A stretch of 64,000 nt of DNA from Vombatus ursinus (taxonomy: Eukaryota; Chordata; Mammalia; Diprotodontia; Vombatidae). The position numbers and the translations under genes are program-made. Positions 22,318 to 32,390 of this stretch are shown piece after piece. The stretch covers positions 24,190,090 through 24,254,089 of the forward strand of contig NW_020954610.1 in assembly GCF_900497805.2 (NCBI RefSeq), written 5' to 3'. Below the pieces are notes generated by a model that was given only the letters and a program-made list of their open reading frames with translations, searched no databases and was not told the origin of the DNA. Position 1 is the stretch's first letter. Every line of letters begins with the position of its first letter.

Positions 22318-23345
22318 AGTGCATCCTTTCAGAATCCAGGATCATTTTGACCCCACCATAAGACTTCAGAATATGAATTTAATGGAGTCATATATTGCAA
22401 AGACAATAAATATTTGATAATGCCTATGAAAATAATTTACATATTTTTAAGTCTTTCCAATAATAGAAATATTAATTCCCATTTATATTTTCAGAAAGAA
22501 ATAATGGTTTTCTTTCTAAAATTTTGTGATATGGATTTTTAATTCCTGCATGAAGTAGATAAAGGTGCTGTATTTTATAATCTGAACAGGAACAGGAATT
22601 TAATGTGTGTGAACAGTCTGCTCATTTTCAAGTATAATATATCCTAAATGGCCTCAATGTGTTCATAGACAGCTAACATTGCAAGCAGTAATTGGAAAAA
22701 TACATCACTAGTCCAAATGTTCTTGCATGCTTAGGTCAGTTTGTTGAGGTTGCTTAAGTCTCTATGCTTTCAGCATAGAGGGTGCAGAATTGACTTGTCA
22801 GAGTCCTAATTTTAGCCAGTGGAAGTTGTAATGTTACAAAAGTAGAGTACAGGTATGAGGAAGGTTTTCTTAAAATACTTTCTATAAAAATCTAGTCATG
22901 AAACAAAAATATTTTTATAAGATAGTTTTGACAAGACTATAAGGAAAATTATAAATAGTCCAGAGAAAATGAGACTTCGCCCCTAGCATGCCAAAATTTA
23001 GGATGATATACTCTGTTATCTCTCCTTCTGTTACTTAGTGGTCTTTTATTGGTGTTCAATGTAATTATCCCCATAGACACATTAGGCCATATTCCCTATA
23101 CTGTAAACCCAATGAGGAATGAACAAGTCTATCTGGAGTTTGGGATGCCCCTCTAAGCAGAACTATACCCATTTTGGGATTTTGGGGGGCATCATTTATC
23201 TTCCCCCCATTTCCAAATGAAAATGAATTTGTCCAAGTCCAATTAGAGCTAATTTATGACTATAAGTACATAAATACATTCAGAATAAACCTAGAATAAA
23301 ATAAAATACCAATTTAAACAATTACAGTACACTCCAGTATCAATA
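22318..23345. other. Unclassified AT-rich sequence
   Basis: No gene or named repeat. 22960-23220 carries a G/C-richer block with C and G runs of unknown origin. Confidence 0.4.
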
Positions 23346-23349
23346 GATA

Positions 23350-23445
23350 ATAGGTATTATGTTTCATGCATCCATAAACAAGCATTTATTAAGCACCAAA
23401 TGCATGCCAGCCAAAGTGCTAGGTGCTGACAATACAAAGTTTAAT
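23350..23445 (-). mobile_element. LINE L2 3' tail fragment
   Basis: ACAAGCATTTATTAAGCACC, 'agtgctaggtgctgacaatacaaag' is the antisense L2 tail. Confidence 0.65.
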
Positions 23446-23859
23446 GGATTTCAACAGAAATTTTGCAAAATGTGTTATAGTTTTACCCATTATAAGAAAA
23501 ACTAAATAAATCTACATATTTATTACAAAATGAAATAAATATTATGGTAACATTAGTGATGACATTTGTAAACACTGTAATTATGTTTAGGATAACTATA
23601 AATGCTTACTTAATCTAGAACAGAGAAAAGTAGTTAATACAGTAGCTAACTGCCTATTTAAGCAAACAGGTATAAAAGTTCCTGGGCAGTATACTTTGTT
23701 AAATATTAGAGGTAACAAAAAAAGAAGAGAAGAAAGAAACTATCCATGATCTCTACCTTAAAAGAATTTGAACTTCTCCAATATATCTATTATGTTAAAA
23801 TTATATTATAATTATTCTTATTTCTTTTTTTCTCACCTCTTTTTAAAACATAAAGTGGC

Positions 23860-24690
23860 ATGAGAGATTTCAGGAAGTTAACAACATATATAATCAGTAC
23901 ATTTAGGAAAGGCTTCATGGAAGAGGTGATACCTTGCTCTTAAAGGAAGAAGAAAATATCAACAATTAGGGATATAGGAAGAGGATAGACTTAGCAAAGA
24001 GGAGAGTGAAAGGAAGAAGTAAAGGGCAAGATCAGGTCAGCAAGTGACTATTTTTATTTCAATAAAACTTAAGACTGTGTGACGGAAAACAATACAGAAT
24101 AAGGCTATGCTTTTTACTCTCCAGACACAGCTACTGTGTTTTAGGTAAATTTTATTGCAGAACTTCCTTCCACAATTGTGGTTCTCTTTCCCTGGAACAT
24201 CTCTCTACCTCTGCAGTCCCATTTTCCCATTGATGAGCTTGTTTAAGTGCCTCCATTTTGGGGAAAGTCATCCATCTATAATTCTCCTTGCAGCTCTGCC
24301 TCTGAACCTCTAGAGTTCGCCAACATACCTTAGCTATCTTCTCACCCTGAAACTTCCCATAGTGCCTGCTCCTTGTGGCAATTTATCCAATTGATAAGTT
24401 GCTTCCAGAAAGGAAAAGCCCCAGGCCAACCTTCTTCTACAACAATTACCCATTTCTTTTCAATTTCCTTTTATGTATGTCTAAGTACATAAAAATGTAA
24501 GCTTCTTGAGGCAAGAGATCATCTTCTTTTTGCTTGTATTTATATTCTCAGTACTTAAAATAGTGTCAGGCACATAGTAAGTATTTAACCATTACTTGTT
24601 TATTGGATGACTGAAAGGTAGGTCAAGAGCCATATTTTGGAAGGCTTTGAATACCAAGATGAAAAAATGTGTTTTTATTTCCTAAACAAC
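23860..24690. mobile_element. Two opposed L2 fragments
   Basis: 23860-24080 and 24610-24690 read as antisense L2 ('taggaaaggcttcatggaagaggtgatacc', 'tttggaaggctttgaataccaag'). Between them 24200-24610 reads as a sense L2-type tail (GTAAGCTTCTTGAGGCAAGA, GTGTCAGGCACATAGTAAGT, TATTTAACCATTACTTG). Apparently a sense copy sits inside an antisense one, but the boundaries are decayed. Confidence 0.5.
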
Positions 24691-24795
24691 TAGTAGATGA
24701 TCAACAAGTAGTTATAAAATATCTGTATATGAATATCAAGCATATTCTTTTCATTTTCCTCCCATATTCCTTGGTTGTGCTTGCTAAAATACTCA

Positions 24796-25330
24796 CAGGA
24801 TCACAGAATCTGAGAGTTGTTAGAGAACTAAGAAACAATCTAGTTCTTCCTGACTCATACTGAGCTTGCAGTCTCCTTAATACAATGAGGTCTTTTTCAC
24901 ATTAACTTCTGTCAAACTATGATTCCTCCATTCTCTTTCATACAGATAAGATGTAATGCTTATTTATATATTAAATTTAAGTGTTGGGTTTACCATTTTT
25001 CCCTATTACACAGGATGTCCAAAAGTCTTAGTGCAGTTTATTAAAGACTAAAACTGCACTAAGACTTTTAGGACATCCTGTGTTTCATTTTATTAGATTT
25101 GGTTAGTAATTAGAGAATCACAGAATTTAATGTTTCAAGAAGGCTATGGGTCCTGACTCAGTCATCCAGTATCCATGGCATCTACAAATATGATAATCAT
25201 GAAATCTCCAACTTCATGTAAATCACTGATAAAACTGTCAAACAGCACAGAGCCACTGGAGGATTCCTGAGTAATTCCACTAGAGACTTCTAAGTTGATA
25301 TCAATCCATTAGTGTCTGACCTTAGAATTT
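24796..25330 (-). mobile_element. CR1/L3 LINE fragment
   Basis: Antisense CR1/L3 landmarks: 'gatcacagaatctgagag', CTCATACTGAGCTTGCAGTC (24855), 'atcactgataaaactgtcaaacagcacagagcc' and 'gattcctgagtaattccactagagac'. Interrupted by the mariner palindrome at 25008-25083. Confidence 0.7.
25008..25083. mobile_element. Palindromic mariner-like MITE
   Basis: A 76-bp near-perfect inverted repeat: arm ACACAGGATGTCC-AAAAG... (25008-25039) against 25051-25083, differing by a single one-base indel, with an 11-nt loop. Size, perfect palindromy and lack of coding match MADE1-type mariner MITEs. It interrupts a CR1/L3 relic. Transcribed on either strand it would fold into a pre-miRNA-like hairpin. Confidence 0.8.
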
Positions 25331-25419
25331 ATTTTTGTGGTCATCCCACTGGAGTGAGGAAATAACAAAAAAAATTTAAAAATAAAAGTTGTGTATGTAT
25401 GTCTAAAAAGTATGTATGT

Positions 25420-25560
25420 CTTTCAGTTTCATCATACATAAAATGGTGAAAATATTACTTACACAGTCTACTTCACAGTATTATGGAGAGGAAAGGGCTG
25501 GCAAACTTTAAAGCACTATATAAATGGGAATTATTGTTAGTATCATTATAAATACTATAT
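25420..25560 (+). mobile_element. MIR 3' fragment
   Basis: CAGTTTCATCATACATAAAA, TTATGGAGAGGAAAGG, AAAGCACTATATAAATGGGA and a TTATTG tail follow the MIR 3' half. Confidence 0.6.
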
Positions 25561-25954
25561 TTTCATGGAGTTTAAACAACATGTAAACCATATAGGAATG
25601 CTTCAGGGATCAGTTAGCAACTTGCCCACTACTCTTGAAGGAGGCTGCTTTGAGGCAGGAAGCTTTTTTTTTTTTTGAAAGTAAAAGAACCTTGATTCAC
25701 ATCCCTTCCTTTTTGCTTATATTCTTTTCAGGCTTGGGCAATTCATTTAACTTCCCTGGGCCTGAGTCTTATCAAATAGAAATAGCAAGAATGACAGCAT
25801 ATATTGAGCTCAGTGCTTGATTGTTCTTTGTACAAAGATTAATACACATTAAGAATACTAAAATTAAATTAATGTTTGTAGAAAGTCTATGACATGTGTG
25901 ATTCTGAGTACCCTCTGCCCCCTTTCTTCCCATTCTATTATCAAAGGACCAAAT

Positions 25955-26345
25955 ATATAAATATATACACATATACCTACATACATACATCTACATACAT
26001 ACATGCACATGTGCATATACACACTTCTCTATTTGTAAAGTAGATGTATGTTGTGCATATTTGTATGTATATGTGGTTTGTGTACATGCAGGCATATGTT
26101 GTGTGTATATATATATTATGTATATATATGAACAAATGTACATGCTTATATATGTGCATATATTTACATAAATACATTTTACAATTATAATTTCATATAT
26201 GTAATATGTGTTAGTAGCTTAAAATCCACTAAGACGATGAAAAGCTGTGTGTGTGTCTCCCCCAAAATCTTAGTGGAGTTTTAAGCATTTTACACATACG
26301 TACACACATACACATATGTTATTATATATACATATATGTATACAT
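25955..26345. repeat. TACA/TATA/TGTA low-complexity cluster
   Basis: Interrupted ATACATAC, TGTGTATATATA and ACATACACATA repeats across about 390 bp. The 66- and 72-codon Tyr/His/Ile-rich frames here are artefacts. The short inverted repeat at 26217-26287 interrupts the tract. Confidence 0.8.
26217..26287. repeat. Short inverted repeat, possible mariner MITE
   Basis: GCTTAAAATCCACTAAGA (26217-26234) pairs with TCTTAGTGGAGTTTTAAGC (26269-26287) with one bulge. The arm shares the word CTTAGTGNAGTTT with the MITE at 25008-25083 but in a different arrangement. Confidence 0.55.
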
Positions 26346-26369
26346 CCCCAGTAAATTGATTCTTCTCCT

Positions 26370-26645
26370 CATCTCAACCTCTTTACCTCCTTGACTTTCT
26401 TCAATTTCCAGATAAAACCCACATTTTGTAAGAAGCCTTTTCCAATACAGTATAATTCTAGTGCCTTCCCCCTATTTATTATCTATCCTATACAGTTGGC
26501 ACATAGCTGATTGCATGTTGTGTCCCTGATGAGTTTGTGGAGACTGTTTTTTGCTCTATTTGTATCCTGTTTTTTTAGCACAATACCCAGCACATAGTAT
26601 GTATTTAATTAATGTTTATTGACTGACTTCCTGATTAACTGACTG
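26370..26645 (+). mobile_element. LINE L2 3' end
   Basis: 'ttgtaagaagccttttccaatacagtataattctagtgcct', 'cctatttattatctatcctatacag', 'tttgcatgttgtgtccc', GCACAATACCCAGCACATAG, TTAATGTTTATTGACTGACT: a complete sense L2 tail. Confidence 0.75.
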
Positions 26646-26935
26646 GAAAATGAGAAAGCTGAAGATAGATCCTTGGGGAAGATCTACATTAAAGGAAGAG
26701 GAAGAGAACCAGGAAAAGGAGATAGGAGTGATTACAGAGTTAGAGAGATGATTCAACAAAGTGTGTTATTTCTGAATTCATGAGAAAATACAATAATCAA
26801 TAGCAGAGAGTAGTCAGTAGTGTCAAAAGCAGCAAAGAGGTGAAAGAAAATAGAATCCAATGAAAGTCATTCAGTTTAGTAATTAGAAGGTCATTGGCTT
26901 ACCTTAGAGAGCACAGGTTCAGAAAAGTGGTGTCT
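26646..26935 (-). mobile_element. LINE L2 RT-region fragment
   Basis: 'ccttggggaagatctacattaaaggaag', GAAGAGAACCAGGAAAAGGA, 'gtagtgtcaaaagcagcaaagaggtgaaag', 'ggtcattggcttaccttagagagcac' is antisense L2; the same text lies at 61070-61260. It abuts the sense L2 tail tail-to-body. Confidence 0.65.
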
Positions 26936-27044
26936 CCATTAATCTAAATTCAAAAACTCATGGAAAGAGTGAGAAGTGAGAAAATACATGAGGCACCAAG
27001 TATAGAAAGCTTTTCCAGAAATTTGCAGATGTCATATTTTCATT

Positions 27045-27145
27045 TCTCGCATATATATATACACACATACATACATATGCATATGCATACATATACATAC
27101 ACACGTACTTACAGATATATACACATATATATAAATACATATTTA
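27045..27145. repeat. (TACA/TATA)n microsatellite
   Basis: Interrupted TATATACACACATACATAC-type repeat; frames across it are artefacts. Confidence 0.8.
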
Positions 27146-27265
27146 AGTCTTTGATAATGTGTTTTATATAACTTCATGCATGAAAGCCATCATTGGCAAT
27201 ATGTTGTAACCTTCTTATACCTACAGTAAATTCCCCCATAATTTTTTAATTCCTTTGCCTTTTAA

Positions 27266-27424
27266 TTTTTTTTTTTTTTTTTTTTTTTGGTGAGGCAATT
27301 GGGGTTAAGTGACTTGCTGAGAGTCACACAGCTATTAAGTGTTATGTGTCTAAGCCTGCATTTGAACTCAGGTCCTCCTGACTTCAGGACCGGTGCTCTA
27401 TCCACTGCCCCACCTAGCTGCCCC
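27266..27424 (-). mobile_element. WSINE1-like SINE, full length
   Basis: Antisense: 23-T tail (27266-27288), GGTGAGGCAATTGGGGTTAA, GTCACACAGCTATTAAGTG, GACCGGTGCTCTATCCACTG, CCACCTAGCTGCCCC. One of the least diverged SINEs in the window. Confidence 0.92.
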
Positions 27425-27799
27425 TTAAAAATTCTTTAGAGAGCATGGTGTTTTATAATTCACAGTCACATAACATCAACAGATTATTGATGTTATAAAA
27501 GGGCAGAAGCAGGGAAAATCTAGAAGATTTTGCAGTTTTTTCCTTAACGTAATTCAAACCAATCTCATTCTATTTAATCCATTTTTTCATATTTTAAGTT
27601 TTTTTATGTCTTTACAGTCACAAATCAGCTTAAAATATGGGAAAAATAATTTCCTCAACATCCTAAACATTTGTCCTTATGAAATGATCCATGGAACAAA
27701 TTCTGTAGAGCCTTAATGGTTCAAGGAACATCTTCTAAAAACAAAACCCTCCCCTAAGATGTAAGTGAGAAACTTGTGCACATTAAGTTTTATTTCTAA

Positions 27800-28025
27800 T
27801 GGGTAGTCAAGTAGAATGAGTATCAGCCTTGGAATCAGAAGATACATGTTTAAATCCAGTCTCTACCATTCACAAGCTGGGTGACTTGGGGAAGACCCCT
27901 GCCCCTCTCTGATCTTCGATCTTTTCATTTGTCAAATGAATACTTGTACTATCTCTCAGAATTTTGAGAAAAGTGTATTGAAGACCTTAAAGTAATATAC
28001 AAATGTGATGTGGCACATTATTACC
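27800..28025 (+). mobile_element. MIR-like CORE-SINE, near full length
   Basis: 'gaatgagtatcagccttggaatcagaagatacatgtttaaatcc', AGCTGGGTGACTTGGGGAAG, 'ctctctgatcttcgatcttttcatttgtcaaatgaa', 'agaattttgagaaaag', 'gtaatatacaaatgtgatg': head, CORE and 3' end in order. Confidence 0.7.
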
Positions 28026-28785
28026 TGCAGTTAGCAGCTTGAGATTAAGTCAATATCAGCAGATACTAAAATTCTACTTGCAAAATAGAGAAGTATGGAA
28101 TGTTATGACATTTACTAAATAGGAAACAAGTCTGGGCAGAGCAAAGAAAAAAAATAGAAATAAAGACATTTGAACTTCATTATCTTCTGTTGAGATCACC
28201 AGTTTTAAATTGAATTTCCCTTCTCATGCTATAAATTCACACAGGGTTCTGACCACTCTGAAAATTACTTGCTAGTTGAATGGACAGAAGTAAAGCATTT
28301 TCATATAACATAGGGAAAAAAGTGACCATCCAAAGGACTGACAATGTAACAGAACATGTTGATATATGCATAGAAGTAATTTCCTGTGTTCCTATGCCCA
28401 AAAAAGTGAAAAATAATAGGCTTTAAGGAACTTAACACAAGAAAAAGGAAATGGAAAGACACTTTCTGTAGACTTTGGAAAGAGAATTGAAACATCTTTT
28501 GATTAATTCTAAGCAGAGAGTGGGTTATCTCTCTTTCTAAATGGCAATATAGCTCCTGATTGAAAGCAGAGAATCATATAAATCCATTCACACCAGAATA
28601 CCAGCACATTTTAGGGTGAAAAAATTATAACTACAAAGTATACAGGTACACACATGAATTATGAAACAGATACATAATATATTGTTATTGACCTTATTTT
28701 GTAAAATGCACATACTTTTTTTTCTAATTGTGATATCAATAAATAGTTTTATTTTAATGTTTTATTTGAAGTCACTGCTCTGTGA
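28026..28785. other. Unclassified AT-rich sequence
   Basis: No gene or repeat family recognised. Confidence 0.4.
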
Positions 28786-28789
28786 TACA

Positions 28790-28960
28790 CCACAAGTAGT
28801 TTCATTTCTCTGATCCTGAGACTTTTCACATGTAAAAGGAAGGGATTGAAATAGTTACTCTAAGATCCTCCCCAGCTCTAAATTTATTACACTGTAATAA
28901 ACAGAATAACAGAATTTAAGAGTAGAGAGGGATGTCAGCATCTGTGTAGTGCAACCTATA
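28790..28960. mobile_element. Two SINE fragments
   Basis: 28790-28895 is a sense MIR-like 3' end ('tctctgatcctgagac', 'gtaaaaggaagggattgaaatag', 'agatcctccccagctctaaattt'). 28905-28960 ('aacagaatttaagagtagagagggatgtcag') is a MIR3 or CR1/L3-type fragment. Confidence 0.5.
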
Positions 28961-28974
28961 CATAAAATGTATAT

Positions 28975-29055
28975 GGGATGTGTGTACATATGTGTGTATG
29001 TGTGTGTGTCTATATATATATAGATATATAGAGAGATACATATATAGATATATAC
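28975..29055. repeat. TG/TA microsatellite
   Basis: Interrupted TGTGTATGTG and TATAGATA repeats. Confidence 0.8.
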
Positions 29056-29518
29056 ATACTATTTTTGCAGTGTTTAAGGGGATACATTCAAAGACAAAGA
29101 AAATGTAGAAGGAAAATTATATTCATGATTCTTAATCATTAATTTTAAATTTTGTTTTATATTTACTTTTAACTTTTAAAGCAATTACCCTTTATCAAAT
29201 AAGGCACCAAGCTTATTCATCATATGTGTCTGTGTGTATGTGTGTGTAACCAGGAGACACCCAATACTAAATGATTATGTAAAAAAAAATAAAAAACTTT
29301 ATTTCCATTATCTTTTGTATAATGATTATCACTTTGGTTTCCTCTAGAAAATCATTCGATTAATTATCCCATCTCAACATATAAGCCAATATGAAAATGA
29401 CAGTTTTCTTTCTTTTGTATTCTTAATAAACAATAGCTCATTTTTCTGTATCATGTTCTAGAACATATGCCATGTGTTATCTGATTATTGTCATAATGGT
29501 GAGGTTTAGAGGTTTAGA

Positions 29519-30170
29519 TGTGCTGGGACCCCAAAATCATGATATACGGGTTCTGCCCAAATGAATTCGACCCAAGCCTTCTTTCAGTCAAACACAAGTT
29601 TTATTAAAGATGAGACATATTGGCTAGAGTCTTGAGGAATCTAAACATTTGTGACTCCCATAAAGACAAGAGAGCCTGAGCAAGTCTCAGCTATTGACTA
29701 GACTTTAAAAATCTGAGCTTTGGCTAGATTTTAAGAATCTCAGCATCTTAATGAAGACAAGATGGACCTTATATACAGAAAGACTGTGGGAGGGATGTAG
29801 GAGGCCAAGTAGTTTGAGGTAGCTGGCGGAGGGGTCTGAGAGTAGGGGTATCTTGATGGGAGTGGCCAGTAGGGTGGGGATGACTGGGAGCTCCAGAATG
29901 GGGTCTAGATAGGATCAAGGGCGGGAAGTAGCTGGGGGCCTTCGGGAGGTAATAGACAATGGAGGGCTGGGCTAGGTTAAGGGTAAGGGAGAATTGTGAG
30001 ATTGGGCATAGAGATAAGGAAAGGCCAGTTAATAGGATTATAACGTCAGGATAATGCAAGAGACTTTCTTGACCAAGTGAGACAGTTCAAGGAGAATCCA
30101 TGGACAAATGGGACCCAATTTCTTTTTGGGGTAAGGGGCAAAGGTTTTGGGTTGGGCCCATACCCCATCA
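29519..30170 (-). mobile_element. Solo LTR of an endogenous retrovirus
   Basis: About 650 bp. Read on the minus strand it begins TGATGGGGTATGGGCC and ends near GGGGTCCCAGCA(CA), giving TG...CA ends. It carries a TATA box (TATATAAGG, minus, 29767-29775) and an AATAAA signal (minus, 29600-29605). G/C content is clearly above the surrounding DNA. No internal retroviral sequence is seen beside it and no clear target duplication, so the outer boundaries are approximate. A different family from the LTR at 179-842. The 96-codon frame here is not a gene. Confidence 0.65.
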
Positions 30171-30429
30171 AAAAGACTTGAGAAAGACCAATATTGCACT
30201 GATTTTTGTTTAAAGGAAGAAAGTATACTCTATGAACTATGACTTTGACTTGAGGAAAAATTATACCATATATTGTTAAAGGTATTATGGTTCATGATCT
30301 TTGAGACTATAAAGTAGCAGTAATTATAAAGAGCAATATAGCTTCATAAAAATAAGCCATACAGGAATATACTTTTCTTTTTTAATGTGTCACTAGTCTG
30401 GTAGATAAAGAGATTTCTATAGCAATAGT

Positions 30430-30595
30430 TTGGAGGTACTATTGGTGCAGTGAAAAACGTGGTGGTTTTAGAGTTAATGATCCTGGATTTTAATTCCAAT
30501 TCCTCACAAACTAGAGTCAATCACTTATTCTCATCAATAAAAAGAGAAGAATGGTCTCTAAAGTCCTTTCTCAATTAAATAGCAAGCATTTCAAG
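30430..30595 (+). mobile_element. MIR-like SINE, decayed
   Basis: 'ggtgcagtgaaaaacgtggtggttttagagttaatgatcctggattttaattcc' (head), 'agagtcaatcacttattctc', 'gaatggtctctaaagtcctttc' (3' part). Confidence 0.55.
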
Positions 30596-30779
30596 AAATA
30601 TATCAAGTAAAAATTATAACAGTAAGCATCCTTGCTTTACTAGTAATCTTAGTGGGTCGTGCTTAAATATATTAAATATATAATATATTAATTTCACATA
30701 TAAACATATAGTTAATATAATATAACATAAATAAATTATTAGTTTATAATTAATAAAAATACATTATCATAGCATTTTA

Positions 30780-31705
30780 ATTTTAATATATTTCCCCCTT
30801 TTATCGACATTTTATTCAATATTTTTGTATTTATTTTTATTAGCAATGGGAGTCTATACTTTTAATTATCTGATTTATACTTTGGTTTGGGTGTCAGCAC
30901 CATTTCTGTCTCATAAAAATATTTTTATAGGTTGCATTAATGCTCTATTTAAGATAACTTATAAAATTTTGGAGTTAATTGTTCTTTGAATGTTTAATTC
31001 AGTTGTTAATGTTTCTGGACATGGAATCATCCCTTCCCTTTCCCTTTTGGGAGATTATTTATGGCTGTTCAATTATTTTTCTTGAGACTGGGATATTTAA
31101 ATGGCTTGTTTCTTCTGTCACCCTTGTTAAATACTTATCTATTTCAGTTATCAGTTTTATTGGCATATAATTTTCAGGTATTATCTTTTATTACCTCTTA
31201 ATCAGTGATAGATTTTTTCTTTTTAATTCTGATTATGATGATTTGACTTTCTTTCTTTGTTACAAAATTAAGAGTTCACCCATTATATTAGTTAAGAAGT
31301 TTCTAGTTTTATGTATCAATTCAATATTTTTTGTTTTCCAGTTGGTTTATCTTTCCTTTCATTTTCAGAATTTTTGTCTTTAGCTTTTTTTTATTTGTTG
31401 CTCTTCTCATTTTTTAGCTACATGTGCAATTTATAAATCTGTTCTTTCTCTTTCTTTTTTTGACAAAAATATTTAGAATGAATGTTTTGATTGTATTCCA
31501 AACATTTTGGTAAACCACCTCATTATTGTCATTTTCTTTTATAAGAAATTATTCATTATTTACGTGTTTTTGTTTAACTTATATTCTTTAGAATTATATT
31601 TCTTGATCATTATTTGAGTTCAAATCTTTTCTTCAAAGACACTTTATTGATTATAATTTAACTATGCTGTGGCCAGTAGAGGATGTTTAATATTTGTGTA
31701 ATTTT
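30780..31705 (-). mobile_element. L1 ORF2 fragment (endonuclease-RT interval)
   Basis: Plus-strand text follows the antisense L1 ORF2 order: 'cagttatcagttttattggcatataattttcaggtatt', 'aattctgattatgatgatttgac', 'agttttatgtatcaattcaatattttttg', 'ccaaacattttggtaaaccacctcattattgtcattttc', 'actatgctgtggcc'. No target duplication, no tail and no open frame over 63 codons. An internal, old piece. Confidence 0.6.
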
Positions 31706-31984
31706 TAATGTCATGGTACATGGTCACTTATTATAATATCAAACTAACCTGAGAAAGATATGAACACATTTTAATTATTATCCTGTAATTATGAACATTT
31801 GAATATTTATTTATGAATTAAATATTCACTATTTCTATCCTGTAATTATACATGTTATTTAACAGTTGTATTTATTATGCAATAATAAATAACACATGAG
31901 TAAAACTTTAAAGTAAAATAAAATAGTATGCTATAAATTCATTATATTTATATTATAATTTCTATACTAATAATCATGTCATTG

Positions 31985-32390
31985 TAAGACTAAGTCTAAT
32001 CAGGTAGCATTTATTAACCGCAACTACATGCCAACAATGTGCTAAGGGCTGGGCATATAAAGAAAAGCAAATGAAAGTCCCTTCTGTCAAGGAGCCCATA
32101 ATCTAATGGGAGATACAAGGTATCAACAACTATGCACTAACAAGATATATAGAAAATAAATTGGAAGGGATTGTTTCAGAGGAAAGGAACTAAGATTAAA
32201 GGGGATGGAGAAAGGCTTCTTGAAGTAAGGGAAGCTAAGAGGCAGAGAAAGATCATTCCAGACATGGGGGACAGTCAATGAAAATGCTCTGTATCAGGAG
32301 ATGGAGTACCATGTAAAGGGAACAGTAAGGAGGTCAGTGTATGTGGAAAGGAGCATAGAATTTAAAATATATGAGATAAAAGTGAAACAC
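31985..32390 (-). mobile_element. LINE L2 3' region
   Basis: 'agcatttattaaccgcaactacatgcc', 'gtgctaagggctgggcatataaag', TCAAGGAGCCCATAATCTAA, 'cattccagacatgggggacag', 'gagtaccatgtaaagggaacagtaaggaggtcagtg': well ordered antisense L2. Confidence 0.75.
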
